This document shows positions 26,657-35,397 of a stretch of 64,000 nt of DNA, one piece after another. Origin of the DNA: Thermodesulfobium acidiphilum (GTDB taxonomy: Bacteria; Thermodesulfobiota; Thermodesulfobiia; Thermodesulfobiales; Thermodesulfobiaceae); the NCBI RefSeq assembly GCF_003057965.1, contig NZ_CP020921.1, positions 1 through 64,000 on the forward strand. Reading direction: 5' to 3'. Each line of letters begins with the position of its first letter. Within the stretch, counting starts at the first letter, position 1. Both the position numbers and the translations under genes were made by a program. The notes below the pieces were generated by a model. That model saw only the letters and a list, made by a program, of their open reading frames with translations. It searched no databases and was not told the DNA's origin.

Positions 26657-28636
26657 TTGAAGTTTATTACAAATTGTAACCTAAGGAGTATAAGGTGTAG
26701 GCTCTTAATAGTAATTGTAGTATCCTTTTTGATTCCATTTCTATTTTTTTTGTGTACTCTTTTTATCCAATACCAGGATGTGAAAAGTGATATTTCAAAT
26801 GCCCTTGACTCTGTAACCGAAAGGTATAAAAGCACATTAGAGAACTTTATTTCAAGCGAATTCTATAAGCTTGAAATAATTTCTTCTATTGATAGTATAA
26901 AGAACGAATCTTTTGATTCAGAAACAGTGTTAAAGAATCTAAAGGGTTTATTTCCGGAAGCTCAAAATATTGCATATGCTAATATGTTTGGTCAAATTAT
27001 ATACTCTTCAAACAGCATAAAAGATGTTTCTGTAGCAGATAGAAGCTATTTTATAGATGCTATGAAAGGAGAGAAAGCGCTCTCAGGACTTCTTCTATTA
27101 AGGATAAGTAATAAAAAGGCAATAACGTTTGCTGTGCCGGTTTTTTCAGAAAAAAATTTTATAAGAGGTGTGATAATTGCAACAATTCCGCTTGAGACCT
27201 TATATAAGCTGATAAATCCTATAAATAGTTCACTAATCGGTAATGGTTATAATATTAGATTTGCTTTACTAGATCAGAACTCAAATGTTCTTGTTTCTTC
27301 CCCTGGGAATTCTTATCAATTTACAAGAAATGATTACAAGAGCTTTTTATTAAATCCTATTAATTTTTTATCGCTTATATTTTTTGACAGGTGGCTTGGC
27401 AGTGAAGTAAGATTGGCAGGTACTGGATGGTCTATTTATTGTGCCATATCCTCTTTTTCTTTCTTAAGCATTATAAAATTAACATTTTTTGGAGTACTAT
27501 TTAGCTTGTTTGTACTTCTAATGTTACTATTGTTTAGTTATTTTTTTGTTTATAAAGAAGTATCAAAACCCCTTAAAGTCCTTGAAAAAGTTTTTAATGA
27601 TACAAAAAAGGACGTCAGAGAGATAGATTCTATAGATTCAGAAAAGTTTACTTTAGAGTTTAAGCAACTTTTTAATAATATTGTAAACATCTGGACACAA
27701 TTAGATAAAAAGGATAAAGAGCTAGAAGCTGTTAATAAGGAATTAAGATCTGCAGAAAGAAGATATAGGGCCTTAGTTGACAACTCGCTTACTGGAATAT
27801 TTATGCTTGCGCCTGACTTTACCTTTAGATATGCAAACGTACAATTTGCAAGTATTTTTGGCTACTCTATTGCAGAACTTTTGGTAAAATCTCTACTTGA
27901 TCTGTTTACTCAGGATGGGCAAGAGGCAATAAAGTCTGCTGTTACTGATGAAGGTACAATTAAGGGCAATCGTTTTCATTCTATAATTACAGGCCTTCAT
28001 AAAAACGGCAACTTAATATATTTAGAAATACTTTTGACATATTTACTTGATGATGACGGTATTTATCTTTTTGGCACAGCGGCAGATGTTTCTGACAAAG
28101 TTGAATATCAGAGAAATCTTGAATTTTTAAGTTATAGAGACTCTCTTACAGGAATATACAATAGAAGATTTTTTGAAGAGGAGTTAGCTAAGCTTAGTAT
28201 TTCAAGACTAAGAAGAAAAGTTGCAATAGTTGTGGTTGATATTGACTGCTTAAAATGGGCAAACGATAGGATAGGGCACGCAGAAGGAGATAACCTAATA
28301 ATTCGTACAGCTCGTTTATTAGAAAGTATTTTTAAAGAACTTGGAGAAGTGTGTAGAATTGGTGGAGATGAATTTGCGGTAATTTGTATTGATTATAGAA
28401 ACGACGATTTAAACAAAGCCATAGATAGGCTAAAAAAAGTTTCCGGCTTAACTGAAGGCGAACATGTGCCTTTATATCTCTCTTTTGGCGTGGCATTTGG
28501 ACACGTGCCTGGAGATGATATGCAAGAGATCTTTAGAAAAGCTGACGATGCGATGTATTTGGACAAGGGTTCACATCACGAAGCTGTATATAATGTGTTA
28601 AAAACATATGTAAAGGAACGAGACATAGAATCTTAG
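26657..28636 (+). CDS. Membrane sensor diguanylate cyclase (Cache-PAS-GGDEF)
   Basis: Domains in order: transmembrane helix (about residues 14-38), an extracytoplasmic Cache-like sensor (40-275) with the segment VADRSYFIDAMKGE, a second membrane helix (about 275-302), a linker, a PAS domain (about 370-490) and a GGDEF domain. The catalytic GGDEF motif is intact at residues 569-573, so it should make cyclic di-GMP. The inhibitory RxxD site upstream of GGDEF is not visible (KELG occupies that place). TTG start at 26657 follows AGGATAAAG. It ends by overlapping the convergent exporter gene by four bases. It may feed the PilZ protein upstream of fliA. Confidence 0.9.
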   Translation: MKFITNCNLRSIRCRLLIVIVVSFLIPFLFFLCTLFIQYQDVKSDISNALDSVTERYKSTLENFISSEFYKLEIISSIDSIKNESFDSETVLKNLKGLFPEAQNIAYANMFGQIIYSSNSIKDVSVADRSYFIDAMKGEKALSGLLLLRISNKKAITFAVPVFSEKNFIRGVIIATIPLETLYKLINPINSSLIGNGYNIRFALLDQNSNVLVSSPGNSYQFTRNDYKSFLLNPINFLSLIFFDRWLGSEVRLAGTGWSIYCAISSFSFLSIIKLTFFGVLFSLFVLLMLLLFSYFFVYKEVSKPLKVLEKVFNDTKKDVREIDSIDSEKFTLEFKQLFNNIVNIWTQLDKKDKELEAVNKELRSAERRYRALVDNSLTGIFMLAPDFTFRYANVQFASIFGYSIAELLVKSLLDLFTQDGQEAIKSAVTDEGTIKGNRFHSIITGLHKNGNLIYLEILLTYLLDDDGIYLFGTAADVSDKVEYQRNLEFLSYRDSLTGIYNRRFFEEELAKLSISRLRRKVAIVVVDIDCLKWANDRIGHAEGDNLIIRTARLLESIFKELGEVCRIGGDEFAVICIDYRNDDLNKAIDRLKKVSGLTEGEHVPLYLSFGVAFGHVPGDDMQEIFRKADDAMYLDKGSHHEAVYNVLKTYVKERDIES

Positions 28637-29775
28637 TCCTTTGGTAGGCAAAAGGATAAGGGTACGGCTATAAGAGGTATTATAGCTATCGCATAAAACG
28701 CAGAAATTAGCCCAAAACTGTCTGCTAATACTCCTAATAAAGGTGCAATTATACCTCCCACGCTAACAGCAAGTCCTATTGTTATCCCCGATGCTAAACC
28801 CATGCTATTTGGAAGATATTTTTGACCAAGAACTACCATTGGACTAAACGCCATATATACTGCAAAGCCTATAGGCAATAGAAATATCATTGCCAAAACC
28901 TGATTGTTTATAAAAGGAAAAGCAAGAAGGGCTGGTAAAAGTAAAATAAAGCCAGATCTTACGATATTGACGTATCCTAATCTATCAGCTAAATTGCCAC
29001 CCAAAATTGTTCCAATTGTCCCCATTAAAAAGAAAATAGTTAATGCAATGCTTCCTTCGGTTTGTGAAGCGTGATAATGATGTATCCAAAAGAGAGGAAT
29101 AAATGTATTTAATCCGAAGAATATACCAGACCTACAAAAGACTATCATCGTTAATATAAAAAATGCTTTAATCTGATTTTTTGTATTTTTTGCCCAAAGA
29201 GTTTTAGTTTCTTTTGGGCTTTGGAGTATTTTATCAAAAAATGGGATGTGAGGTAGAAGTATAATTGCCATAAATAGGCTTAAGAAAAATAAAATAATAG
29301 TAGCATGAAACCCAAAATTTAGTATTGATACAGTAGCAATAATTGGTCCAAATGCATATCCGCCATTGCCACCAAGCGCAAATAGTGAAAGCCCGCTTGC
29401 CTTTTTTTGACCTGCCAGCTTGTTCGCTAAGAGAGCGCCCTCAGGGTGAAACATTGCCACGCCAAGACCACTTATAGAGATAATAAAAAACAATATTAAG
29501 TAATTTGGTATATAACTTGAAAGGCCGATGCCAAATCCCGCCAAAAAAATTCCAAGTATCATCATCCATGCCTTTGCATGCTTGTCTGCCATTACTCCAA
29601 AAATTGGTTGAACTACAGAAGACAAAAAATTAGCAGCGAAAATAAGTCCTGCAGCAGCTGCATAGTTCAGACCGTGATACGATATCATGAATGGCAATAA
29701 AGCGGGAAGAGCGCCCTGATTTAGATCGGTGAAGAGGTGACCCATTGTTAGCAAGAAAAGGTATCTATAGTTCAT
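28633..29775 (-). CDS. MFS exporter, fosmidomycin-resistance (Fsr) type
   Basis: The 380-residue protein has about 12 hydrophobic helices. Its N-terminus (LTMGHLFTDLNQGALPALLPF) and VQPIFGVMADKHAK match the Fsr branch of the major facilitator superfamily. Members export fosmidomycin in enterobacteria, but most homologues have unknown natural substrates. GAGGTTTTAA precedes the ATG. It is transcribed toward the diguanylate cyclase, and a 182-base divergent region separates it from the MORN gene. A TATAAT-like element for this gene is seen about 50 bases upstream. Family is confident, substrate is not. Confidence 0.85.
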   Translation of the reverse strand: MNYRYLFLLTMGHLFTDLNQGALPALLPFMISYHGLNYAAAAGLIFAANFLSSVVQPIFGVMADKHAKAWMMILGIFLAGFGIGLSSYIPNYLILFFIISISGLGVAMFHPEGALLANKLAGQKKASGLSLFALGGNGGYAFGPIIATVSILNFGFHATIILFFLSLFMAIILLPHIPFFDKILQSPKETKTLWAKNTKNQIKAFFILTMIVFCRSGIFFGLNTFIPLFWIHHYHASQTEGSIALTIFFLMGTIGTILGGNLADRLGYVNIVRSGFILLLPALLAFPFINNQVLAMIFLLPIGFAVYMAFSPMVVLGQKYLPNSMGLASGITIGLAVSVGGIIAPLLGVLADSFGLISAFYAIAIIPLIAVPLSFCLPKD

Positions 29776-29957
29776 TTAAAACCTCCATGATAACAACTGG
29801 TTTTTTATATACTACTGTATTATATAACTTATTTCTAAAACTTTTTATATGTTAAATTTTTTATTTAACCTCAGTATTAAAAAATTTGTTATACTAAAAA
29901 AATCTTTAGTGTAACTGCGTTATGAAATTTGAGAACGTGAATTGAAAGGGGATACTT

Positions 29958-30668
29958 ATGGAGAACAGCGCTAATGAAAAAATTGTATTTGAAAATGGAG
30001 CAATTTATGAAGGGACTACTTTAAATAATGAACCTCATGGTAAAGGCAAATTAGTTTATGTTGATGGCACAATCTACGAAGGAGATTTTGTTCAGGGCAA
30101 AAGACATGGGAGAGGTAGAATAATATGGCTTACTGGCGATGAATATGATGGTGAATGGGCGAATGATAGGATAAATGGCTACGGCATCTTTACTTTTCAC
30201 GATGGGAGACAATATGTTGGAGAATGGAAGGATGATAAAGAGAACGGCTATGGAAGGCTTAGCTTCCCTGATGGGCGCTACTATGAAGGGGATTGGGTAG
30301 AAGGCAAAAAGCAGGGAAAGGGAGAATTTTCATGGCCTGATGGAACTTTCTATATAGGCGAATTTTATCATGACCACTTTAATGGTCAGGGTATATTTTG
30401 TCAGGCTGACGGCACGAGATTTGCAGGAACGTTTAATATGAACAGGACTGAGGGTAGAGCTGTGGTTACCTATTCGGATGGTTCCTGGTATGCAGGTGGC
30501 TATTTTAATGGTAAAAGACATGGATTCGGCGTGCTGGTTTTACCAGATATGACAAGATATGTGGGGGAGTGGAAAGAAGATTTAAAACATGGCGAGGGCA
30601 AACTTGTCACTCCTGATGGAGGGATTGAAAGTGGTGTCTGGGAAGAGGACGAGTTAGTAGAAAAATAA
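29958..30668 (+). CDS. MORN-repeat protein
   Basis: The 236-residue protein consists almost wholly of nine MORN repeats of 23 residues, starting near residue 16. Repeat cores include YEGDFVQGKRHGRGR, YVGEWKDDKENGYGR and YVGEWKEDLKHGEGK. No signal peptide or membrane segment is seen, so it is probably cytoplasmic. MORN sheets act as lipid- or protein-binding scaffolds and in bacteria are mostly uncharacterised. AAAGGGG lies upstream of the ATG. A second, frameshifted MORN gene occurs at 35398. It precedes cooC by 150 bases but probably has its own promoter, with TATACT at 29890-29895 preceded by TGT. Confidence 0.9.
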   Translation: MENSANEKIVFENGAIYEGTTLNNEPHGKGKLVYVDGTIYEGDFVQGKRHGRGRIIWLTGDEYDGEWANDRINGYGIFTFHDGRQYVGEWKDDKENGYGRLSFPDGRYYEGDWVEGKKQGKGEFSWPDGTFYIGEFYHDHFNGQGIFCQADGTRFAGTFNMNRTEGRAVVTYSDGSWYAGGYFNGKRHGFGVLVLPDMTRYVGEWKEDLKHGEGKLVTPDGGIESGVWEEDELVEK

Positions 30669-30759
30669 TTCTTCAAATTTAATTTTACAATTATATAAAA
30701 TTTTTATAACTTAATAATATTTATTAATTTATATTTTAATCTTTTATATATAAAGTTAT

Positions 30760-30768
30760 TGGTATAAT
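30760..30768 (+). promoter_or_regulatory. Extended -10 promoter element upstream of cooC
   Basis: TGG directly followed by TATAAT (30763-30768) forms an extended -10 element, 52 bases before the cooC start. No good -35 hexamer lies at the right distance, which is tolerated by extended -10 promoters. The surrounding 150 bases are very AT-rich. No convincing CooA- or other regulator site was recognised. Confidence 0.45.
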
Positions 30769-30819
30769 AATTCATAATCTAAGCTAGTATTATAGGATTT
30801 ACCCAAAGGAGGGTAAACT

Positions 30820-31611
30820 TTGAAGATTGCTGTAGCTGGTAAAGGCGGGGTAGGGAAGACTACTGTTTGTGCGTGGTTTGCTGATTATCTCTCTCGGCAG
30901 GGAAAAGATGTGCTCTTGATAGATGCCGATTCAAATGCGACACTTGGTCTTGCTTTAGGGTTTTCTGAAGGTCAATTGCCAATTCCTATATCAGAAGAGT
31001 TAGAGTTGATTAATTCCAGAGTGGGGAGCGGTATTATAAATCTAAATCCAAAAGTAGAGGATATCCCTGAAAGATACTGTGTTACAAAAGACAATATTAA
31101 GTTATTGATACTTGGTGGAATAAAGGCAGCAGGTAGTGGATGTTCTTGTAGTGCTAATGCTTTTCTCAAAGCCCTTCTCGCGCACATATTGCTCGAGAGA
31201 GACGAAATAATTTTGGTAGATCTGGAGGGGGGGATCGAACATTTAGGTAGAGGTACAGTAGAGGGTATGGATGCTTTAATAGTTGTTAGTGAACCAACAT
31301 TTATAAGTTTTAAGACAGCAAAAAGTATATCTTTAATGGCATCTGAACTTGGATTAACAAAAAAATTTCTTATCTTTAATAAAGTATCTCAGGTCAATCT
31401 TAAGTTTGATGCTTTTGATTACTTTGATAGAGTAAATTATATAGATTTTCTTCCAGATCTTGTAAGAGTCAGCGTTTCCAATTCGTGTATCTTAGATATT
31501 GAGCAAAGAAAATATTGCGATACTGTTTTTTCTGATATATTTAAATTTTTGAATAAGGAGGACCAAAATGGCAAGAAGCCAGGAAGAGATCGAAGAGTTA
31601 AGTATCTGTAA
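30820..31611 (+). CDS. cooC: CO dehydrogenase maturation ATPase CooC
   Basis: CooC is a MinD/ParA-like ATPase that helps insert nickel into the C-cluster of CO dehydrogenase. Seen: deviant Walker A GKGGVGKTT at residues 7-15 with its signature lysine, IDADSN for the switch I region, the metal-binding CxC motif at C108 and C110, and a Walker B-like ILVDLEGG. Length 263 is normal. TTG start follows AAAGGAGGG. The C-terminus overlaps the cooS start by 44 bases, a strong sign of translational coupling. The adjacent CO dehydrogenase gene confirms the role. Confidence 0.93.
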   Translation: MKIAVAGKGGVGKTTVCAWFADYLSRQGKDVLLIDADSNATLGLALGFSEGQLPIPISEELELINSRVGSGIINLNPKVEDIPERYCVTKDNIKLLILGGIKAAGSGCSCSANAFLKALLAHILLERDEIILVDLEGGIEHLGRGTVEGMDALIVVSEPTFISFKTAKSISLMASELGLTKKFLIFNKVSQVNLKFDAFDYFDRVNYIDFLPDLVRVSVSNSCILDIEQRKYCDTVFSDIFKFLNKEDQNGKKPGRDRRVKYL

Positions 31612-33451
31612 AGATGCTCAGATTATGATCGAAAAGGCCGAAAAGGACGGCGTTGTTACTGTTTGGGATAGGTTTAAAGCTCAGCAACCACAGTGTACAT
31701 TTTGTAAGCAGGGCCTTTCATGTAGAAATTGCTCTATGGGGCCCTGTAGAATAGTACCTGGTAAAGCAAGAAGTCTTGGCGTATGTGGTGCTAATGCAGA
31801 TACAATTGTGGCGAGAAATTTTGGCAGGGGCGTTGCAGCTGGCGCTGCGGCTCACTCTGATCATGGAAGGGATCTACTCGAAACCCTTGATGCGGTTGCA
31901 AACTCAGAAACGCAAAGCTATGAGATTAGAGATGTAGATAAGCTTCTAAGGATAGCCAAGGAATTAGGCATTAATACGGAGGGGAAAGAGACTCTGCAAG
32001 TAGCAAAGGATCTATCCAGCACACTTTTTGATGAGTTTGGTATAAAGAAGGGTAATATTGGGTTTACTATGAGGGTGCCAGAGGTAAGGAGAAAGCTTTG
32101 GGAATCCCTGACTATATCGCCAAGAGGCGTTGATCGTGAAGTGGTAGAAATGATGCACAGAACTCATATGGGAGTAGATCAAGATCCTGTAAGTTTGCTC
32201 TTACATGCGGCAAGAGTATCGCTGTCTGATGGTTGGGGCGGTTCAATGGTTGCAACAGAGCTATCTGATATCCTTTTTGGCACCCCTAAGCCTGTAGAGT
32301 CAAAAGTTAACCTGGGAGTTCTTAAAGAAGACGAAATCAATATACTCGTTCATGGGCACAGCCCTATAGTTTCAGAGGCAGTCTTAACTGCAGTTAGGGA
32401 TAAAAATAACATTGAGAGGGCAAGGGCTGCAGGCGCAAAGGGTATAAATCTGGCAGGTCTTTGCTGCACTGGCAACGAGCTTTTAATGAGACAGGGTATA
32501 CCGATGGCTGGAAATCACCTTATGACAGAGTTGGCTATCGCTACAGGCGTCGTAGAATTAGTCATAGTAGATTATCAGTGTATAATGCCAGGCCTGATAC
32601 CCGCTATGAATTGTTATCATACCAAAATGGTTACTACCTCTCCAAAGGCGAAATTTCCAGGAGCTGAGCATGTAGAGTTTAGCGTAAAGAACGCTCGAAC
32701 GCAGGCGCAAAAGCTCGTTGAAATGGCAATTGAGCTCTATAAGAAGAGGGATAAAAACAGAGTCTTAATTCCTGTTGAACCTGTTTCAATGATGAGCGGT
32801 TTTTCAAACGAGGCAATATTGGAGGCTTTAGGCGGTTCCCTTGCTCCACTTCTTGATGCTATAAAGTCAGGGAAAATAAGAGGAGTTGCAGGGCTTGTTG
32901 GATGTAATAATCCGAGAAGGAAACACGATTATTGTCACGTAACTCTTACAAAGGAATTAATAAAAAATGATATTCTGGTTTTAGGAACGGGCTGTTCTGC
33001 TGTAGCTATGGGAAAAGCAGGACTTTATATGCCTGAAGCAGCATCACTTGCTGGTACTGGTTTGAGCTCAGTCTGTAAGGCTCTTAATATACCTCCTGCA
33101 CTTCATGTGGGAAGCTGCGTAGACAATTCAAGAATATTGCACCTTTGCGGTTTGGTGGCAAAAGAGCTTGGCGTCGATATCTCTGATCTTCCCGTGGCAG
33201 GATCAGCGCCTGAGTGGTATTCGGAAAAGGCACTCTCTATTGGGCTTTATTTTGTAGCAAGCGGTGTTTATACTGTCTTAGGAGTGACTCCAAACATTAC
33301 TGGAAGCAAACTCGTCACGGATCTGGCACTTAATGGCTTGACTAACGTAGTCGGTGCCTGTTTTGCAGTGGATACTGATCCGCATAAGATGGCAGAACTG
33401 ATGATTAATCACATAAACAAGAAGAGAAAGAAGCTTAATCTTCCTGTATAA
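31568..33451 (+). CDS. cooS: Anaerobic nickel CO dehydrogenase catalytic subunit CooS
   Basis: CooS interconverts CO and CO2 at a Ni-Fe-S C-cluster. B-cluster cysteines are C52, C55 and C60 in SCRNCSMGPC plus one in GVCGAN. C-cluster ligands are all present: the histidine in VHGHSP, and cysteines in GLCCTGNE, DYQCIMP, LVGCNNP, GTGCSAV and GSCVDNSR; the catalytic lysine is in SEKALSIG. The D-cluster region has C43-x-x-C46, while the position matching the second D-cluster cysteine of Carboxydothermus CooS is serine 51. Length 627 is standard. AAGGAGG precedes the ATG inside cooC. No acs genes, CooF or hydrogenase are in the window, so it is a stand-alone cooC-cooS pair; electron partner unknown. 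Confidence 0.96.
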   Translation: MARSQEEIEELSICKDAQIMIEKAEKDGVVTVWDRFKAQQPQCTFCKQGLSCRNCSMGPCRIVPGKARSLGVCGANADTIVARNFGRGVAAGAAAHSDHGRDLLETLDAVANSETQSYEIRDVDKLLRIAKELGINTEGKETLQVAKDLSSTLFDEFGIKKGNIGFTMRVPEVRRKLWESLTISPRGVDREVVEMMHRTHMGVDQDPVSLLLHAARVSLSDGWGGSMVATELSDILFGTPKPVESKVNLGVLKEDEINILVHGHSPIVSEAVLTAVRDKNNIERARAAGAKGINLAGLCCTGNELLMRQGIPMAGNHLMTELAIATGVVELVIVDYQCIMPGLIPAMNCYHTKMVTTSPKAKFPGAEHVEFSVKNARTQAQKLVEMAIELYKKRDKNRVLIPVEPVSMMSGFSNEAILEALGGSLAPLLDAIKSGKIRGVAGLVGCNNPRRKHDYCHVTLTKELIKNDILVLGTGCSAVAMGKAGLYMPEAASLAGTGLSSVCKALNIPPALHVGSCVDNSRILHLCGLVAKELGVDISDLPVAGSAPEWYSEKALSIGLYFVASGVYTVLGVTPNITGSKLVTDLALNGLTNVVGACFAVDTDPHKMAELMINHINKKRKKLNLPV

Positions 33452-33465
33452 ATTTTATAAATTAT

Positions 33466-33492
33466 AAAAAGGCCACTTTAGTGGCTTTTTTA
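33466..33492 (+). terminator. Rho-independent terminator after cooS
   Basis: A stem GCCAC/GTGGC (33472-33476 with 33481-33485) around the loop TTTA is followed by a run of Ts and preceded by a run of As, so it could work in both directions. It lies 15-40 bases after the cooS stop and separates cooCS from the MOSC gene. Confidence 0.85.
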
Positions 33493-33545
33493 TAAGTCTA
33501 ATAATTAAGTTTATAAATAAACTATCCTATTTAAGGAGATTAATT

Positions 33546-33977
33546 ATGGGAAAAATATTGTCTATAAATGTTAGCAAGAAAAAGGGCGATATTAAAAAAC
33601 CAGTTAATGAAGTTTTATTGGTAAAAAATTTTGGGATTAAAGGCGATGCACATTTTGGCTTTGGTCACAGACAAGTTAGCCTTTTAAGCATATTTAGTCT
33701 AGATAGAGCTAGAGAAAAAAATAAGGACTTGAATTTTGGAGATTTTGCAGAAAATTTTACTGTTGATATAGATCTAAGCACACTTACAATAGGAACAAAA
33801 TTGAAATTGGGCAATTCTATAATATCTATTAGTCAAATTGGAAAAGAGTGCCACACAAAGTGTGCAATCTATAATAGAATAGGTGACTGCATAATGCCAA
33901 AGGAGGGTTATTTTGCATCGGTAGAAGAGGGAGGTATAGTAAGAGTTGGTGATACAATTGAAATATTGTTAAATTAA
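33546..33977 (+). CDS. MOSC-domain protein
   Basis: The 143-residue protein is a stand-alone MOSC domain. Seen: GIKGDAHFGFGHRQVSLLS, NFGDFAENFTVD, and IGKECHTKCAIY with the conserved cysteine. MOSC domains carry sulfur or molybdenum cofactor groups and occur in molybdenum cofactor sulfurases and related enzymes. Stand-alone short forms often neighbour molybdopterin biosynthesis genes, but none is visible here. AAGGAG precedes the ATG. The gene is separated from cooS by a terminator and has a separate, unidentified promoter. Confidence 0.85.
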   Translation: MGKILSINVSKKKGDIKKPVNEVLLVKNFGIKGDAHFGFGHRQVSLLSIFSLDRAREKNKDLNFGDFAENFTVDIDLSTLTIGTKLKLGNSIISISQIGKECHTKCAIYNRIGDCIMPKEGYFASVEEGGIVRVGDTIEILLN

Positions 33978-33996
33978 GATAATCTAGAGGCAAGTA

Positions 33997-34449
33997 ATGC
34001 TTGACGTTGCAATTAATAACTGTTTTATACCAGACTTTGAAAGAAATATATTTATTAAAGCCTCTGTTGGCATAAGAGAAAATCTAATTTCATATAACAC
34101 TCTTAATCATTATGGCTTAAATATTTACTCTCAAGTCAAAGAGGGAAGTTTCGCCAACCTTGTTTTATTTAAGGATTTTAAAGAATTTGAGATTTGTAAG
34201 GTAATAGTTAACGGTAAAATAATAGACAATTTTAATACAAAGCAAAAAAGATTTTCAAAAGCATTTCTTAACTCCTTAGAGGGGGGGCTTGTATACTTTG
34301 ATGGAGAATATTTTACACAAGTAGTATTGCCTCTTGCTGGTATATTATCAAACTTAGATGAAGACAATTTAATTTCTGAATTGGGCAGGTTGAACGCTAT
34401 TGTTAAAAAAAATGGCTGTAAGCTAAGCGAGATCTGTTTGGCACGCTAA
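33997..34449 (+). pseudogene. Adenine deaminase remnant with catalytic core deleted
   Basis: The open frame (150 codons) resembles three separated pieces of adenine deaminase joined in frame. Residues 1-34 resemble the N-terminal strands (DVAINNCFIPDFERNIFI). Residues 35-80 resemble the strand pair that closes the composite domain (YSQVKEGSFANLVLFKD and CKVIVNGKIID). Residues 90-150 resemble the end of the C-terminal domain (LEGGLVYFDGEYF, VLPLAGILSN). The metal-binding histidines and the TIM-barrel core, more than 400 residues, are missing. It cannot be an active deaminase. It may be a pseudogene formed by internal deletion or a small repurposed protein. The family link is recognised by pattern only. 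Confidence 0.55.
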
Positions 34450-34524
34450 GCTTTATGGCGCTTGAAGTAATTGATCATGTAAAGCTCACTGTCAATGGGC
34501 TTTTTAATGCCGATAAGTTTGAGC

Positions 34525-35379
34525 TTATTTAACCCTTTCCCAATAAACCCTTGCGTTTTCTAAAAAGAAGTCAACCTTATTTACCCTGGTAAGAGCGCTC
34601 AGGTGGCTCTTTATAACAGTTACTGCAATCCAATACTGAGCAAGAGAATTGTCTATTTCAAGTGATGATAAGACGTCTGATATTATCTCTTCAGTTGAGC
34701 AGGGAGATTCCAAAAGCTTTAGGATAAGGTCATCTATCTCGTTAATCTTCTCTATATGATATTCTATCTCTTCTGTTGCCTCCCTTTTAGACAGGATCTT
34801 GCCATGACCTGGAACAAGGTAATCAAATTCAATGCTGCCGATTCTCTTAAGAGACTGTTTTACTAGTAAAGGGTCGATGGAATATGGCAATGGAAATGTT
34901 TTCCACAGTTCCTTTGTGTATAGCGCATCGCCTGTGAAAAAAATTTTATCGGATGTAAGATAGCCCACCTGAGATATAGAATGGCCTGGCAGGGGGACTA
35001 CTGTAATTCCTGGATAAAAAAAGTTCTCGCTGTATATATCGACTTTGCATGGAATGCCTTTCATAAGAGAGCTGACCATTGCATCGGGAGGTATGGCCCA
35101 GCTAAAAGTTGCCCTTACGTTTATTTCCGGATTTTCTACGAAGATACACTCTTCTTTGGGGGCCACTACCTTTGTTCCTTTTCCTCTAAATAAAAAGGCC
35201 ATTCTGAAGTGATCTGCGTGTCCATGAGTTAAAAGCAAATATTGTGGGTTTATCTTTTTGTGATTGTGCATCTCCCATGGAGTATCTATCATGCAGTTTT
35301 CATAAAATCCACAGTTTACAGGACCCCGTATGTATGATGTCTTTCCTTTAATCGTTTCTATAAGAAATTTCTCATCCAT
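34525..35379 (-). CDS. MBL-fold metallo-hydrolase
   Basis: The 284-residue protein has the metallo-beta-lactamase metal motif THGHADH at residues 51-57 (H52, H54, D56, H57), a further histidine in LPGHS, an aspartate in FTGDALY and LVPGHG near 180. It resembles the glyoxalase II / RNase-unrelated hydrolase branch; substrate unknown. A C-terminal region of about 80 residues (EEIEYHIEKINEIDDLILKL) is helical. The ATG at 35379 has no strong ribosome-binding site. It is intact although flanked on both sides by decayed genes. A second MBL protein is at 43866, but the two are not close copies. Confidence 0.84.
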   Translation of the reverse strand: MDEKFLIETIKGKTSYIRGPVNCGFYENCMIDTPWEMHNHKKINPQYLLLTHGHADHFRMAFLFRGKGTKVVAPKEECIFVENPEINVRATFSWAIPPDAMVSSLMKGIPCKVDIYSENFFYPGITVVPLPGHSISQVGYLTSDKIFFTGDALYTKELWKTFPLPYSIDPLLVKQSLKRIGSIEFDYLVPGHGKILSKREATEEIEYHIEKINEIDDLILKLLESPCSTEEIISDVLSSLEIDNSLAQYWIAVTVIKSHLSALTRVNKVDFFLENARVYWERVK

Positions 35380-35397
35380 TTTTTTATTATATCAAAT

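Noticed and set aside
34455-34532. A 25-codon plus-strand frame beginning MALEVIDHVKLTV
   Set aside because: It has no ribosome-binding site, overlaps the end of the minus-strand MBL gene, and is too short to recognise; it may be another fragment of the decayed region, but it cannot be supported as a gene.
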